64,000 bases of DNA from Atherix ibis (GCA_958298945.1 OY282605.1:21740811-21804810), one strand, 5' to 3'; shown: positions 1 to 12,224, numbered from the stretch's first letter. Notes: generated from the letters alone by a model not told the origin. Program-made: numbers and translations.

Positions 1-612
1 TTTTACTTGTTGAGCTTTTAGCGCCTTAAGCCAAAATTTTACTTATTGAGCTTTAAGCGCATTGAGCCAAAATTTTACTTGTTGAGCTTTGAGAGCATTA
101 AGAGAACATTTCACTTGTTGAGCTTTTAGCACAATAGGCCAAAATTGTACTTGTTGAGCTTTAAGCGAATTAAGCCAAAATTTTACTTGTTGAGCTTTTA
201 GCGCATTGGGCCAAAATTTTATTTGTTGAGCTTTCAGCGCCTTAAGCCAAAATTTTACTTGTTGAGCTTCAAGCGCATTGAGCCAAAATTTTACTTGTTC
301 AGCTTTTACCGCATTAAGAGAAAATTTCACTTGTTAAGCTTTTAGCGCAATAAGAAATTTTGCTTGTCGAGCTTTAAGCGAATTAAGCCAAAATTTTACT
401 TGTTCAGCTTTTAGCGCATTAAGAGAAAATTTCACTTGTTAAGCTTTTAGCGCAATAAGCCAAAATTTTGCTTGTCGAGCTTTAAGCGAATTAAGCCAAA
501 ATTTTACTTGTTGAGCTTTTAGCGCATTAAGAGAAAATTTCACTTGTTGAGATTTTAGCGCAATAAGTCAAAATTTGACTTGTTGAGCTTTAAGCAAATT
601 AAGCCAAAATTT
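1..612. repeat. 36-bp minisatellite array (about 17 units, truncated by window edge)
   Basis: Head-to-tail copies of a 36-bp unit built on 'aagccaaaattttacttg', 'ttgagctttta' and 'gcgcatt', with point changes between units. Because 36 is divisible by 3, the minus strand stays open for 95 codons (43-330) with a 12-residue period (KAQQVKFWLNAL-like). That open frame is a by-product of the period and not evidence of a gene. The array runs off the left edge and passes at about 612 directly into a family D transposon fragment. The unit resembles the piece of family D at 18516-18545, so the array probably grew out of the transposon. Confidence 0.9.
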
Positions 613-822
613 TACTTGTTGTTGTGGCTTGTGGCATCGTCTTATACTCTTGATTAAAATCTTTAACTTTAGGCGAGAAAACGTAGGTTATCATATCGAG
701 CGTTTAAAAAAATTCGTATTGATCGGTATTTATTGTAAAATGCCGAAGCCTAAACTAAATAAATATTATCTTATATAATAGATATATTTGACAGCTGTCA
801 AATAATAGGGCTGTATTTTCCC
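613..822 (-). mobile_element. Family D Tc/mariner-type transposon fragment
   Basis: This stretch is similar to the other family D pieces (845-1372, 18430-19146, 50671-51552). Shared landmarks are 'ttgtggcttgtggca', the 'gattaaaatcttt' segment, 'ggttatcatatcgagcg' and the terminal 'tttgacagctgtcaaat'. Read on the minus strand it covers the end of a degenerate transposase core. It is truncated on the left by the minisatellite and on the right by a palindromic junction at 802-853. Confidence 0.65.
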
Positions 823-853
823 TATCTACAGGGGGAAAATACAGCCCTATTAT
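802..853. repeat. Short inverted duplication with 21-bp perfect arms
   Basis: The left arm (802-822) and right arm (833-853) are exact reverse complements, separated by a 10-base spacer. It sits where one family D fragment ends and a second begins. It can fold into a strong hairpin; an origin by template switching is inference. Confidence 0.9.
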
Positions 854-1372
854 CAGCGTTAAATCGCACGATCTTAGAGGCCAACTGACAATTTGATATT
901 ACCAAATCTAGATATTATGCGTTCTGGCAATTTTTTGCTCAATATAGCTAAAATTTGTATTGTTGTGTACTAAGCTTGTGGTGCCGTTTTGTTGGAACCA
1001 TAAATGGTCTGGATTAAAATCTTCAAGTTCAGCCCAAAAAAATTAGCTTATCATAGTGCTCAGAATTGACGGTAATGGTTTCTTCTTCCTTATTTTTAAA
1101 TAAATACGGGCCAATAAGACCTTTATACCGAAATATCATTTTTCACGGATACAATGGCTTGTTTACTATTACTTGTTAGTCTTTGAAGCCCCATATACTG
1201 CAATTTTTCTATTGAAGAAAAAAGAATGTTCTTAAAATTTCTGTAATGATTACTAATTTATAGTGCAAAATGGCACACCCTAACCTAAATAAATTTTACC
1301 TTTGATGACAGATATATTTAACAGCTGTCAAATTATGGGGCGATATTTTCCGAATCATAAAATGAATAACTT
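845..1372 (-). mobile_element. Family D Tc/mariner-type transposon remnant
   Basis: Read on the minus strand this contains degenerate versions of segments found in the better family D copies: a 'QQN' region ('gccgttttgttggaacc'), the 'cagaattgacggtaatgg' segment, 'acgggccaataagacc', 'tcacggatacaatggctt' and the terminal 'aacagctgtcaaat' followed by 'aaaatgaataac'. Many stops and indels are present. It lies upstream of the first visible exon of the CRACD-like gene and so is presumably intronic. Confidence 0.65.
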
Positions 1373-2632
1373 TTGATAACATTTGACAGGTTTAACCATT
1401 AACAAACGACATTTTCATTAAATAATCGCTTGTAAACTATTCAAAATAAAATAAATATAATGCTTCCTATATCAATATTTCATAATCTATCGGAAAACAG
1501 ATTTTCTTAAAATAGTTTTAGCTATAATATTTAATACTCTATAGAAGGAGGTGCTCCAACTGTTCGATATTAAATAATCATCATCAACCTTGTTTTTGTT
1601 ACAAAAAATGAACGAAAAACACTCTAAATGAATTACAATAAAATACTCGTACATCTATTCTCATCAAAAACGTGTGGACATTAATCAAAATATTTGTTTA
1701 TCGACAAAAAAAAACAACAAATTTCTTATTGCTTTTGTGTCCTTGGGAAAGAAATATCCTAAAGACACAAAAAATCTAAGCATACTATGTATGACATTAT
1801 TTCGATACTATTTTCTCGTTACTCTCAAAATATCCGATATCCCTTAAATTAGTCAAATAGATTAGCTTTTATTAGATTGTCTCCTTTATTTCGCGTGTTT
1901 ATCGAACATTATAGAAAATTAATAAAAAAAAAAATCCATTGTTTTTTTTTAAAGAAATTCAATTCTAGGCAAATTTACGAAAATTCATAATTTTATAAAA
2001 GATTTTTTGCAGTTTGGACATGAATTTTCACAAGCTAACGATGCTTTTGCAATAAGAATTTTCGTCATTTTATTTTATGATTTATTTCAAATTAAATTTT
2101 AATGGTGACAATGGAAAAAATATATAAAAATCTAAAATTAAATTAGTGAAATTTAATTTATTTTATTTTTTTAAATATTAGTGAAATGTGAATATTATTT
2201 TAAAAATAAAATAAAAAAACAATAAAAAAAATAATTTTTATGTGAATATATTTTTAAAAAATAAAAAAGGATAATTTCCTTGAGCAAATAATCGAAATAG
2301 TTTGAACGACACTTTTTAATGTTAGGTTGCGCAAAATATTTGCACAAAATGAAACTGAAAACATCGACGGAAGGAAAATTTGGCGGTAGCTGTTTACACA
2401 ATCGTTGTGTATTTTCTCGGAAAATTTGGGTAGAAATATTTATGCAAAAGTGTATTTAAAAATCAATATGCCATTTTTTTTCAATAATTCTACATCAATC
2501 TAGTTACCCGCCATAATATCTTATAAATTTGTTTTTAAATTAAAGCTTTTTTTTATTGTTCTTTTCGTTTTTAAAATTTCAAATTCAAATTAAAAATTTT
2601 CTTTATTTTCGGTTTTTTAATTTTATTTTTAG
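1373..2632. other. AT-rich presumptive intron, no gene seen
   Basis: AT-rich sequence with homopolymer runs, ending in a polypyrimidine-like stretch and an AG acceptor at 2631-2632. Because the exon at 2633 opens in frame without a credible start codon, this is most simply the 3' part of an intron of the CRACD-like gene. No coding, RNA or transposon signal was recognised. Confidence 0.6.
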
Positions 2633-3001
2633 GCTGAACTTTTTGACGTACTAAGAAAACGTCGCAATCGACCAGATGCCTCTGATGAGGACTTGGGACT
2701 TCCACGTAGTCCAACTACACCACAACGCAAAGAGCACATCATTAATCAAAGCGAAGGATCACTAAGCCTGCTCAGTATGGCCAGTTCCGATTTGGATGAA
2801 GATTCATCAAATTACGGCGGCATGGGTGATAAAACTTATTCAAGTATATCCAGTAAATTATCGCATGATGTCTCGAAGACATCGGACGAAATCGATTTAG
2901 ACATCTCAGTGGGATCACGTCTCTCGCATTCTGCTGCACGTCACAAAATGGCAGTGAGGCCAAAAAAGAAGGGACCAACACGTCACAGACGCCCAATTGA
3001 G
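2633..3001 (+). CDS. CRACD-like protein, internal exon with basic capping-protein-type block
   Basis: This is a 123-codon exon, open throughout, entered after AG at 2631-2632 and left at GAG|GTTGGT (3001/3002), phase 0. It reads AELFDVLRKRRNRPDASDED near its start, is Ser/Asp-rich in the middle, and ends in a strongly basic block containing SAARHKMAVRPKKKGPTR. That block resembles the conserved block I recall from vertebrate CRACD/KIAA1211 proteins, and it partly fits the capping-protein-interaction pattern HxTxxRPK, with Met in place of Thr. CRACD proteins bind actin capping protein and favour F-actin. The assignment rests on this one block; the rest of the protein is not recognisable by eye. 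The upstream exons and start codon are outside the window. Confidence 0.7.
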
Positions 3002-3298
3002 GTTGGTTGGATTTTTTTTTCTTTTTCATAAATTATTCTTCATAAAAATATACCCCAAATTAAGTGTAAAAATGGTGTAGAAAGAATTTAATTGGCAGAA
3101 AGAATTTTCAATCAGTCGTTATTGTTATGCTGTTGTAGGGTTTAATTCAATCAGGCTACACGAATTTGTTTTTTCTCACATTATTATTACTCTTCGAAAC
3201 AAAGAATAATTTTTCTTTTATTTTTAAAAAGAATTTATAAAAATATAAAATGTTATTAAAATATATTTAAAAAAAAAAAACTATTCTTTATTTAACAG

Positions 3299-3368
3299 AG
3301 CACTATCCTACCATCAACTCCGGAAGTTAATGAGGATGTGTTCAAAATGGCATCTTTAGACATTAAAG
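3299..3368 (+). CDS. CRACD-like protein, short middle exon
   Basis: A 70-nt exon between CAG at 3296-3298 and GGTATT at 3368-3373. It enters in phase 0 and leaves in phase 1. It encodes STILPSTPEVNEDVFKMASL followed by DIK, and the split codon is completed by the next exon (G|AA, Glu). The flanking introns are 297 and 62 bases, typical of insects. The open frame continues exactly across both junctions, which supports the exon call despite its size. Confidence 0.75.
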
Positions 3369-3430
3369 GTATTCCCAATCAAATTTGAAATAATTATTGA
3401 AGATTAATTATTTTTTATAATTTTTTTTAG

Positions 3431-6375
3431 AAATCAGCTATGATAAAACGAAATCCTCTTCGCTCCCACCGGGTGTAAACGCTAAAATAATTGACCAGCA
3501 CAGTTCTAAGACTATAACGGAAATGACAACAACAAATATCAAACGTTCGAAAACGGAAACTGAAACGATGTCATCGTCGATTTATGCTAATAAGAAATTG
3601 GCAAAAAGTTTCGATATTGAAAAAGAGCAGCAAGAATGCAGTAGTTCCGGTTCAACATTGGAACGTAAAGAGGACGATTCGGGCTTCTTTAGGCGTTTAC
3701 TGCATAGGAATTCAAATAAGAAAGCTAAGAAATCGACTGAGGAAGATGCTCAACGAAAGGACATGGAAGCCACTGCTGTCAAGATTGTAAAAACTGAGAC
3801 TAGCCATGTTGTTCAAAAGTCGGAAAATAAAATCGAAGAGTCTGTAGTGGAGATGAAGAAAGAAATTGTAAGCGAAACCAAGTCGGAACTTACGACGATT
3901 CTCAATACATTCGCTCGAACAGCAGATATGGAGTGCTCTACAGTTGAGACCACGCAGAGTTTTGCAACAAAAGCTCATAAAGTGAAATCGGGTCCAGCAG
4001 CACGACAGAGAGTAATGCCGAAAGATCTAACCGACATGCCATTGCCGAATGAGGTGAAGCCTTTGGAGCATGCTAGCCCAATGTTCCACGATCAGGAACG
4101 ATTTGACGAACATGATTCGAAGCCAGAAAAGTCGTCAAAAATCTTGCCTTCCCTAGTAGACACGATTCCATTATCGACATCTCCGCCTGATAATCTTGAC
4201 GACAATGTCTTCTACGATATGTCAGAAATGAATACCAACAGAGGAGGAGAATCGCCAAAAACTTCTAGTGGAGAAATTCCTATTCCGAAATCGCCAAAAC
4301 GCTCAACTGAGCACCAGTCGCACTCCATGTCGCCACCAAAATCGATTTGGTCTGAACGTTACGAAAAGAAGGATAGACCGCAGCACAGATCTGCCTCTCA
4401 GAGCTTATATCAGCAGAAAATACCTAAAGCTGACGCTCTAATACCAGAGGATTTGGATATTGAAATATCGGAACTACCTAAGCCGCGAAAGAATGTGGAG
4501 AAATCAAAGAGCTTCCGATATTCTGACAGTACTGATGATCACGAACGTAAGAATCTGCGCCGAAAGGACAATATGCCAAGCTTGCCAGATCTAACAAGCC
4601 AGGTATCGACAAACTTCGAAATAAACGACAACAATTTGATCAAGTTGCGCCGAAACGAAGATTCGCTGCCGCTCAGCCAAGGTATTTACACGAAAAATAT
4701 TATTCTAACAACTTCAAAGCCAACACCAAATGCTTCACCAAATCCTTTGGCTAGTCCCTGTAGCCAAAATATCACGGAAATTGAAGAGAACATAGACAAA
4801 TTGGTCAAGTCACCGTTTGTAACTATGTTGAAGTCGAGCAATTCACCCGAACCCGAAGGCACTAAGCATACTGGAAACATATCGATTACGCCAATTAGGA
4901 ATGTGGAGCTAACCGAGAAGAATATTGTCGAAAAACCGGCTCTCAGCGAAACAATACCTCTGGAGATAAGAATAGGCGAGAATACAGCTTTCATTGAGAA
5001 ACCAGGCGAGTCGTTCACTGATGCGAATGACAATGAAACTACTTCGAAGTGCGTCAAAGTGAGTCCAGTCGAAGTTCAGGCAAGACCACCAGGGATGGAT
5101 CGGCGCATACTATCAGAGCCGAACGATTATAAAGTCGACCAGATTAAGGATAAGGACGCTAGGATGAATGCGCCGAACAAGAACAAACGAAATTCTTCGG
5201 TGTTCGAAAAGTCATCTGAACATGTTCCTGAATTTATGAAAATTCAACTGAACCGAGTGGAAGCGGGACGACCAAAGAGTCACATTGTTCTATCGAAGAA
5301 CATGAAAGAAGTTGACGATAGCCCACTGACACGCCGCTTCAGTAACGAAAATGTCGAAATTACCGACAATAAACCGCCACTTCCACCAGACGCAGTTTCT
5401 GGCAAGCGCAACAGCTTTATAGGTACGGGAAAACTGACCGAAGAGCCTCCTCCAAAGAGTCCAGCCAAGAAAGTCGACATAGAAAATAATATCCTCAAGA
5501 ACACAGAAAACACTCAGCTGGGTAATATCCTAGTCGAAAGGCGAAAGTCAGTCACCGAGGAGAAGCTTAAGTACGAAAAGAAGGTCGAAGAGCTGAAATC
5601 AGAGCGAAAGAAATCGGCCTCGGACGATGTCCGCATTGACTCCAGAAAATCATCAGTAGACGAGGAGACTGGTGTCATTATGAGAAAGAAATCTTTTACT
5701 TCGAATCAGTCATCGAACAAGGAAGACACACCTGAACTAATGAAGGTTTTCGCTCGGCGCTCTTCGAAAATAAAGGACTCTGATGATGGGCTGGTGTTCG
5801 ACGATATTGAAAAGACTTCCGGCGGACTAAAACGCAATGCAAATGTGGACAGCGATAAGGAGAATCAGTCTTCGAGCGAAGAGAAACTGGACAAACTGCC
5901 AAAGGTGGAGATAACGATACAAACCAAGGTGAATATGCAAAATGGACTATCCTTGAAAGGCAATGACGAGAAGAATACCCCCTTTCGAAAGTCGACTTTA
6001 CCGTTGAGTGTTACCACACCCAAGCCATTTGTGCCACCGTCAAGATTTGGTGCCGTAAACTTCCGAAACTCTTCACCGTTCATAGACGCCACAAAAAAGA
6101 CAATCCAAACTCAAGTGACGACGACACCTACAACCACACCCACGACCAATCTGTCAAATGCCACCGTCGAACAGAACAACAACATAAACATCATTACAGC
6201 CAACAACAACGTCAACGATAATGCGATCAAAACGATTGCGCGCTCCGCAATTGTCAGTGCCCCCCCATCACAGCTCAAAACCGATGAACAACCGGTAACC
6301 GGAAGTGGCGAATTCAAGGGAATACTACAGCGAAGAGCGGAATGGGAGAAACGCGCCAAAGAAGCATCGAAGTGA
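3431..6375 (+). CDS. CRACD-like protein, long terminal exon (982 codons with stop, low-complexity, disordered)
   Basis: The exon starts after TTAG at 3427-3430 in phase 1 and runs open to TGA at 6373-6375. An internal Met at 3523 could begin a 950-residue product, but the frame is open upstream into the two earlier exons, so the start lies elsewhere and the visible product is about 1,127 residues. The sequence is rich in Ser, Lys, Glu, Asp, Asn and Pro, with no membrane segment or recognisable fold. Many short S/T-P motifs (SPPKS, TSPP, KSPAKK) and basic RKS or RRKS motifs suggest a phosphorylated, disordered scaffold. Proline-rich bits (PPLPPDA, KPFVPPSRFG) could bind SH3 or EVH1 domains. 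An N/T-rich tract (about 6121-6235) precedes a conserved-looking basic C-terminal tail (GILQRRAEWEKRAKEA). Codon use is clearly more GC-rich than the surroundings. The family name is inference; that it is a real coding exon is very likely. Confidence 0.85.
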
Positions 6376-6960
6376 TCGCCGATCAACAGTGTTGCCAGAT
6401 TATCACCAAAATTGTAGCGTTCGCCAGCTACGCTTTGTCGTCTTCTTTTCTGGTATTTTTGAACCTTTTTTTTTTAGGTTAATGGAAAATGTATGCGATA
6501 GAACCGAAAATAGGGGAAAACGACATAGTTTTTATAAGGGACGGTGTTGTATACTTTTTCCCCTACCACTTTTCGATGTACTATAAAAGAAATTTTTGAT
6601 CGACTGTGTGACGTATATTCGGAAATGAAAAATCAAATATTTTCTTGTGTTTATTATTATTTTTATTAATTTTTTTCTCCTTCAATAATTCTTTTAAAAA
6701 ACTGATAAAAAATAACAAAGAATAAAAATTGAAAATTCAATTAGAAAGAAGAAAAATTATATACAAATTAAGATGCTAATAATAATAATAATAATTACAA
6801 TAAGAGATTTATTTTGAATTAATGGTAGAAAAATGAATGAAAAAAAAAATGAAATTTTCTCTCTATTCTAAGTACTGATTAGATGTTAAAATTTACGATA
6901 GATTCTTTAAACTAAAATGAAACGAAAAATAAACTTAATGTTTACATAATTTTGATCTTT
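6376..6960 (+). other. Probable 3' UTR of the CRACD-like gene
   Basis: The sequence after the stop codon drops quickly into AT-rich, non-coding DNA. Candidate polyadenylation signals AATAAA occur at 6721-6726 and again near 6929. Which one is used cannot be told from sequence. Confidence 0.45.
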
Positions 6961-7844
6961 TCCAAAATGTTTGTATTTTATCTCCCAACATACACAAACA
7001 TATATATAAACATATATATATGTCAATATATTTTCTAATAAATAAATAAATATATAAATATTAATATAGATACATACAATATATATTTTTTAATATTAAA
7101 ATAAATTGTATAATTTTTGATTTGTTTGTGAATGATTCGAGAAAAGAAAAACTATATATAAACTTATGATATAAATAAAAAATTATAAATATATAAAAAT
7201 AAATAATAAAAAATAATGAAAATAAAATAGATAAAATAAAAATTAAAAACTAAAATATTACAAGCACGTATCTATAAAAAAAAAACATACACACAATGAA
7301 AATCAACACACACATGCATGCATATAACATATATATATGAAAATAAAATAAAAAATTTAATTATAGATGAAATGTGTGTGGTGTACCTTGTAGAAAGTGA
7401 AAAACCAACAAACGGATTAATAATAATAATTATTATGAAATTATTCAATTTTATTTAAAAATCATTTCCAAAATTTGTTTACATAAAAATATAATATTGA
7501 CGCGAAATGATTATTTTTAATAATATTAATAATTTACAATTAAAAATGGATTTGTTAATAAAAAAAAAATATATATACTATTACTATTTGATTCAACTAT
7601 TAAGAATAATCTGTTTTTATTTTTATTATGGTATTATTTTTTTTTATTGTGCGAATGGATTTTTTCTTTAACTGCTATATCGTTTTTGCCGTATTTCGTA
7701 TATTGAATATCAGTTGTTGAAGCAATTTTCTTCTTCTTTTTTTTATGTGTAAAATGTGCCTTTAGAAAATAAAAAATGTATTTTTTTTGGTGCATTTATT
7801 GTACAAGTTAAAATAGTACAATAACTGGTACTGGTGTGGCTAAA
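6961..7844. other. AT-rich intergenic DNA with microsatellites
   Basis: Contains simple runs such as (TA)n near 6998-7030 and long A/T tracts; a (TAA)n run lies just upstream near 6776-6795. No gene signal was seen. Confidence 0.6.
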
Positions 7845-10330
7845 TAAGTAGAAGAGAGATTTCCATTGCATCTGAAACCCATTTAGACTATTTTATAGGA
7901 AATTTAATTCCCAAAAATAAAAGTTTCAATGAATGAGAAATCTTCGAAAGGCCACATGCTAATTTTATTGCCCTAGATAACACCTCCAATTAGAATATTG
8001 TGAATTCAAATCTTCAGAGGTAAATAAACCAAATCGATGATCTTGAAATATTTTTAAAACACAAAACACGTGCTTAGTCCATCCGGTTCAGATTAGGTTA
8101 CCTCTATTATACCTCCAATTAAAAATTTGTTAATTCAATTTTTTTAAATTAAAACAAACCAAAAAAGTGATCTTAAAAATTTGTTTAAAACAAAACACGT
8201 CCTCAGTCCTTCCGGTGCAGGCTAGGTCAGACTACCCAAATGCGATTTTTTTTTGACCTCTATTATACCTTTTCCAATTAAAGATTTGTGAATTCAAATT
8301 TTCAAAATTAAACAAACCAAAAAAGTGATCTTAAAAATTTGTTTAAAACAAAACACGTGCTCAGTCCTTCCGGTGCAGGCTAGGTCAGACTACCCAGATG
8401 CGATTTTTTTTAACCTCTATTATACCTACGCCAATTAGGAAATTGTGAATTCAATTTTTCAAAATTAAACCAAATCGGTGATCTTGAAAAAATTGTTTAA
8501 CACAAAACACGTGGTTTGTCCATCCGGTTCAGATTAGGTCACACGATCCAGATGCGATTTTTTTTTGACCTATGTTATACCTTCTCCAATTAAAAATTTG
8601 TGAATTCAAATTTTCAAAATTAAGCAAACCAAAAAACTGATTTTAAAAATTTGTTCAAAACAAAACACGTGCTCAGACCATCCGGTTCAGATTAGGTCAC
8701 ACCATCCAGATGCGATTTTTTTTAACCTCTATTATACCTTCTCCAATTAAAAATTTGTGAATTCAAATTTTCAAAATTAACCAAACCAAAAAACTGATTT
8801 TAAAAATTTGTTCAAAACAAAACACGTGCTCAGTCCATCCGGTTCAGATTAGGTCACACCATCCAGATGCGATTTTTTTGACCTCTATTATACCTTCTCC
8901 AATTAAAGATTTGTGAATTAAAATTTTCAAAATTAAACAAACCAAAAAAGTGATCTTAAAAATTTGTTCAAAACAAAACACGTGCTCAGTCCATCCGGTT
9001 CAGATTAGGTCACACCATCCAGATGCGATTTTTTTTTAACCTCTATTATACATTCTCCAATTAAAAATTTGTGAATTCAAATTTTCAAAACTAACCAAAC
9101 CAAAAAAGTGATCTTAAAAATTTGTTCAAACAAAACACGTGCTCAGTCCATCCGGTTCAGATTAGGTCACACCATCCAGATGCGATTTTTTTTTAACCTC
9201 TATTATACCTACGCCAATTAGGAAATTGTGAATTCAATTTTTCAAAATTAAACAAACCAAAAAAGTGATCTTAAAAATTTGTTCAAAACAAAACACGTGC
9301 TCAGTCCATCCGGTTCAGATTAGGTCACACCATCTAGATGCGATTTTTTTTTGACCTCTATTATACATTCTCCAATTAAAAATTTGTGAATTCAAATTTT
9401 CAAAATTAACCAAACCAAAAAACTGATTTTAAAAATTTGTTCAAAACAAAACACGTACTCAGTCCATCCGGTTCAGATTAGGTCACACCATCCAGATGCG
9501 ATTTATTTTAACCTCTATTATACCTTCTCCAATTAAAAATTTGCTAATTGAATTTTTTAAAATTAAAACAAACCAAAAAAGTGATCTTAAAATTTTGTTC
9601 AAAACAAAACACGTGCTCAGACCATCCGGTTCAGATTAGGTCACACCATCCAGATGCGATTTTTTTGACCTCTTTATACCTTCTCCAATTAAAGATTTGT
9701 GAATTCAAATTTTCAAAATTAACCAAACCAAAAAAGTGATCTTAAAAATTTGTTCAAAACAAAACACGTGCTCAGTCCATCTGGTTCAGATAAGGTCACA
9801 CCATCCAGATGCGATTTTTTTTTGACCTCTGTTATACCTTCTCCAATTAAAAATTTGTGAATTCAAATTTTCAAAATTAACCAAACCAAAAAAGTGATCT
9901 TAAAAATTTGTTCAAAACAAAACACGTCCTCAGTCATTCCGGTGCAGGCTAGGTCAGACTACTCAGATTTTCCAAATTAAACCAAATCGGTGATCGTGAA
10001 AAAATTGCCAAACACAAAACACGTGGTTGGTCCTTCCGGTTCAGATTAGATAAGACTGGCCAGGGGCGAATTTTTTTGACTCCTATTACACCTCCTTCAA
10101 TTAGAAAATTGTTTATTCAAATTTTCAGAGGTAAATAAACCAAATCGGTGATCTTGAAAATATTGCTCAACACAAAACACGTGGTTGGTCCTTCCAGTTC
10201 AGATTAAATTAGACGGGCCAGGGGCAATTTTTGTTGACTCCTATTACACCTCCTCCAATTAGAATATTGTTAATTCAAATCTTTAAAGGTAAACAAACCA
10301 AATCCGTGATCGTAAAATTTTTTTCAATAC
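7845..10330. repeat. Tandem satellite, unit about 156 bp, about 15 copies
   Basis: Each unit carries a GC-richer core ('acacgtgctcagtccatcc', 'ggttcagattaggtcacac') and an AT-rich half ('ctccaattaaaaatttgtg', 'caaaccaaaaaagtgatc'). Cores recur near 8083, 8205, 8364, 8523, 8682, 8838, 8992, 9148, 9307, 9466, 9624, 9779, 9936, 10034 and 10192, mostly 154-159 bases apart. Central units are nearly identical. Units at both edges are diverged and share edge-specific variants (e.g. 'tcttcagaggtaaataaacc' at about 8012, with a close relative near 10120), the usual pattern for arrays homogenised by unequal exchange. Most units carry the palindrome CACGTG. No open frame is maintained. Confidence 0.92.
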
Positions 10331-11838
10331 TTAAAATGTCGAGAAAAAAATTACTTTTAAATTTCAGTAAACTAATGAGAATCCTAATTTTAAATTTCTA
10401 ATTTTAAATTCTCAGATAGCTACTGTTACTGGTAACTGAAATTTCCAAATGTTCATTTAATAAACTGATTTATTAGTTTTCATTACCCATATTATAAAAA
10501 TGAAATAAAATTCCCCCTTGTTTACTCAAAAAAGTACTCTGAATTTCGTCGTGTCCCAATTGTTATCAAAATCTTCGATGGTTTATTGTCGAAAATGTCT
10601 TTAATTTAGATTTTGTCTTATTGAGAATTGAGTTTTGGAAACATCACCAAAGACTTTTCTTTTGTTTGTATGCGTACATTTATTTTGTTAGAATTCATTT
10701 CGATCTCTTCAAATACTTTTTTTAAGGATCAAATAGATTTTATTTAAAACCACTTTATGGAAAAGGTGAGAAAGTAAAATTATTCTTTTATTGTAAATAT
10801 TTCGTGAAAATTCTAAAAAAAAAAGTTTAAAGTAGAAATGAATTAATTAGTAAGTGACACTGTGTATTTTCTTGGAGGTTATGTCAGTTTTTATTTTTTA
10901 TAAAATTGTCCTTATTTTTTTAACTATTGTAGAAGTAGTTATTTTTTTAAATATTGCATGTTATTCGTAAATAATAAAATAATTCTCCATTTCAGAATAT
11001 TTCTTATATGATAAAAAATACAACAGAAAATGAATGTTTTATATAAAAATGCAACACAAACATTTGTAAGGTTTAATTGTAAAATTTATTTCACATCGTA
11101 AACTTATCAACCCGGAAAAAAAAAGATTTGCTCGTGTTCATATATTTAAAAATCCACTGTTCATCGAAAATGTGTTCACTTTGTTAATCTATTTACTAAA
11201 ACAATATTTAAACAAAAAAAAAACTTTATACTTTCTATTAAATATACTAATAAATAATATTTTTAATCAATAACGAATTAATTATATATCAAAATTTTTT
11301 ATATGATTAATTAATTGATTATCAATACATAAATACGATAATATTTTTGCTAATTATTTATTCATTTATAATTATATAATTATAAAAATAAAAAAATTTA
11401 AATATTTACATATAAATGTATTAAATACGCAGATAAATTATGAATTATTCTAACTTGTATTTTTTATGTGATAAAAAATTATGTATGACAACAAAAAAGA
11501 AAATCTAAATAATATATTTAAAAAAAATCAGACAGAATTTTAGTTTTACATAAATTCAACTTTATTCAAAAAGAACTAATTTAATAAATATGTATGGTAT
11601 ATTTATTGAAATAAATAAATTATATTGTAGTATGAAAAATAAATATGATTTATTCAAAAAAAAAAATTAAAAAAAAGTAAAAATTATGTACATAAATACT
11701 GAGTAACAGGATTTCTTCTTTATTATATATAATAAATGATGATTAATATAGAAAATAAATTAATTTTAAATTATTGTTTAATAAACATTTACCATTTATT
11801 AATATTGTATTTACTGCAATTAAAATTTAATCGATAAA
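10331..11838. other. AT-rich DNA, nothing recognised
   Basis: About 1.5 kb of very AT-rich sequence with A and T tracts and no convincing coding, RNA or transposon signature. Confidence 0.6.
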
Positions 11839-11839
11839 A

Positions 11840-12224
11840 TTAAACAGTTGCAAATGAACTAATTAAAACACTGGCTTTTAGATCTTTGGCGTTATATAGG
11901 TTTCTTCTAATAGCGTCTCTAGCAAAAGGTTCTACATGAGAAAAGGATGGGAATTTACCAAGGGCCTTAGATAAACAATAACGAGGTCTGAATATACCCA
12001 CCCCAACAACACGTTCCAGTAATGGCTCTACCATCGTTCAAATTAAGCGCTTCGTAAGAACTAATTGAAATTAGGTTTCTTCGGCATTTCGTCCGAGAGC
12101 TAATTGGCTTTCTGGAATTCTTTAATGTCCGAAACAACTCTAAGCTGGCCCAACAGGTAACCTGGTTTGAAGGTTCTTTTTTATTATGCAAATACAACGG
12201 TCTAAAAAAGCTATCGTGGGGCAT
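11840..12224 (-). pseudogene. Unidentified broken coding remnant, possibly LTR-retrotransposon integrase
   Basis: Two overlapping minus-strand open stretches in different frames (12224-11967 and 12034-11840) are less AT-rich than their surroundings. The second includes VEPLLERVVGVG, then KALGKFPSFSHVEPFARDA. The order 'V.GVG...K.PSFSH..PFAR' loosely resembles the start of a BEL/Pao integrase zinc-binding region (RVGGR...KHP...HP..R). The match is weak and rests on memory of the family, so the identity is a guess. A frame change occurs near 12000. Confidence 0.25.

Noticed and set aside
43..330. 95-codon minus-strand frame with 12-residue repeats
   Set aside because: It is produced by a 36-bp tandem repeat whose length is a multiple of three; there is no start context or splice support, and other units contain frame breaks.
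4686..5057. Minus-strand frames inside the CRACD-like exon (e.g. 123 codons at 4686-5057)
   Set aside because: They are mirrors of a low-AT coding strand, with no independent start context, domain or continuation.
7845..10330. The regularly spaced repeat considered as a CRISPR array
   Set aside because: Units of about 156 bases are repeated over their full length with no unique spacers, and the genome is clearly eukaryotic.
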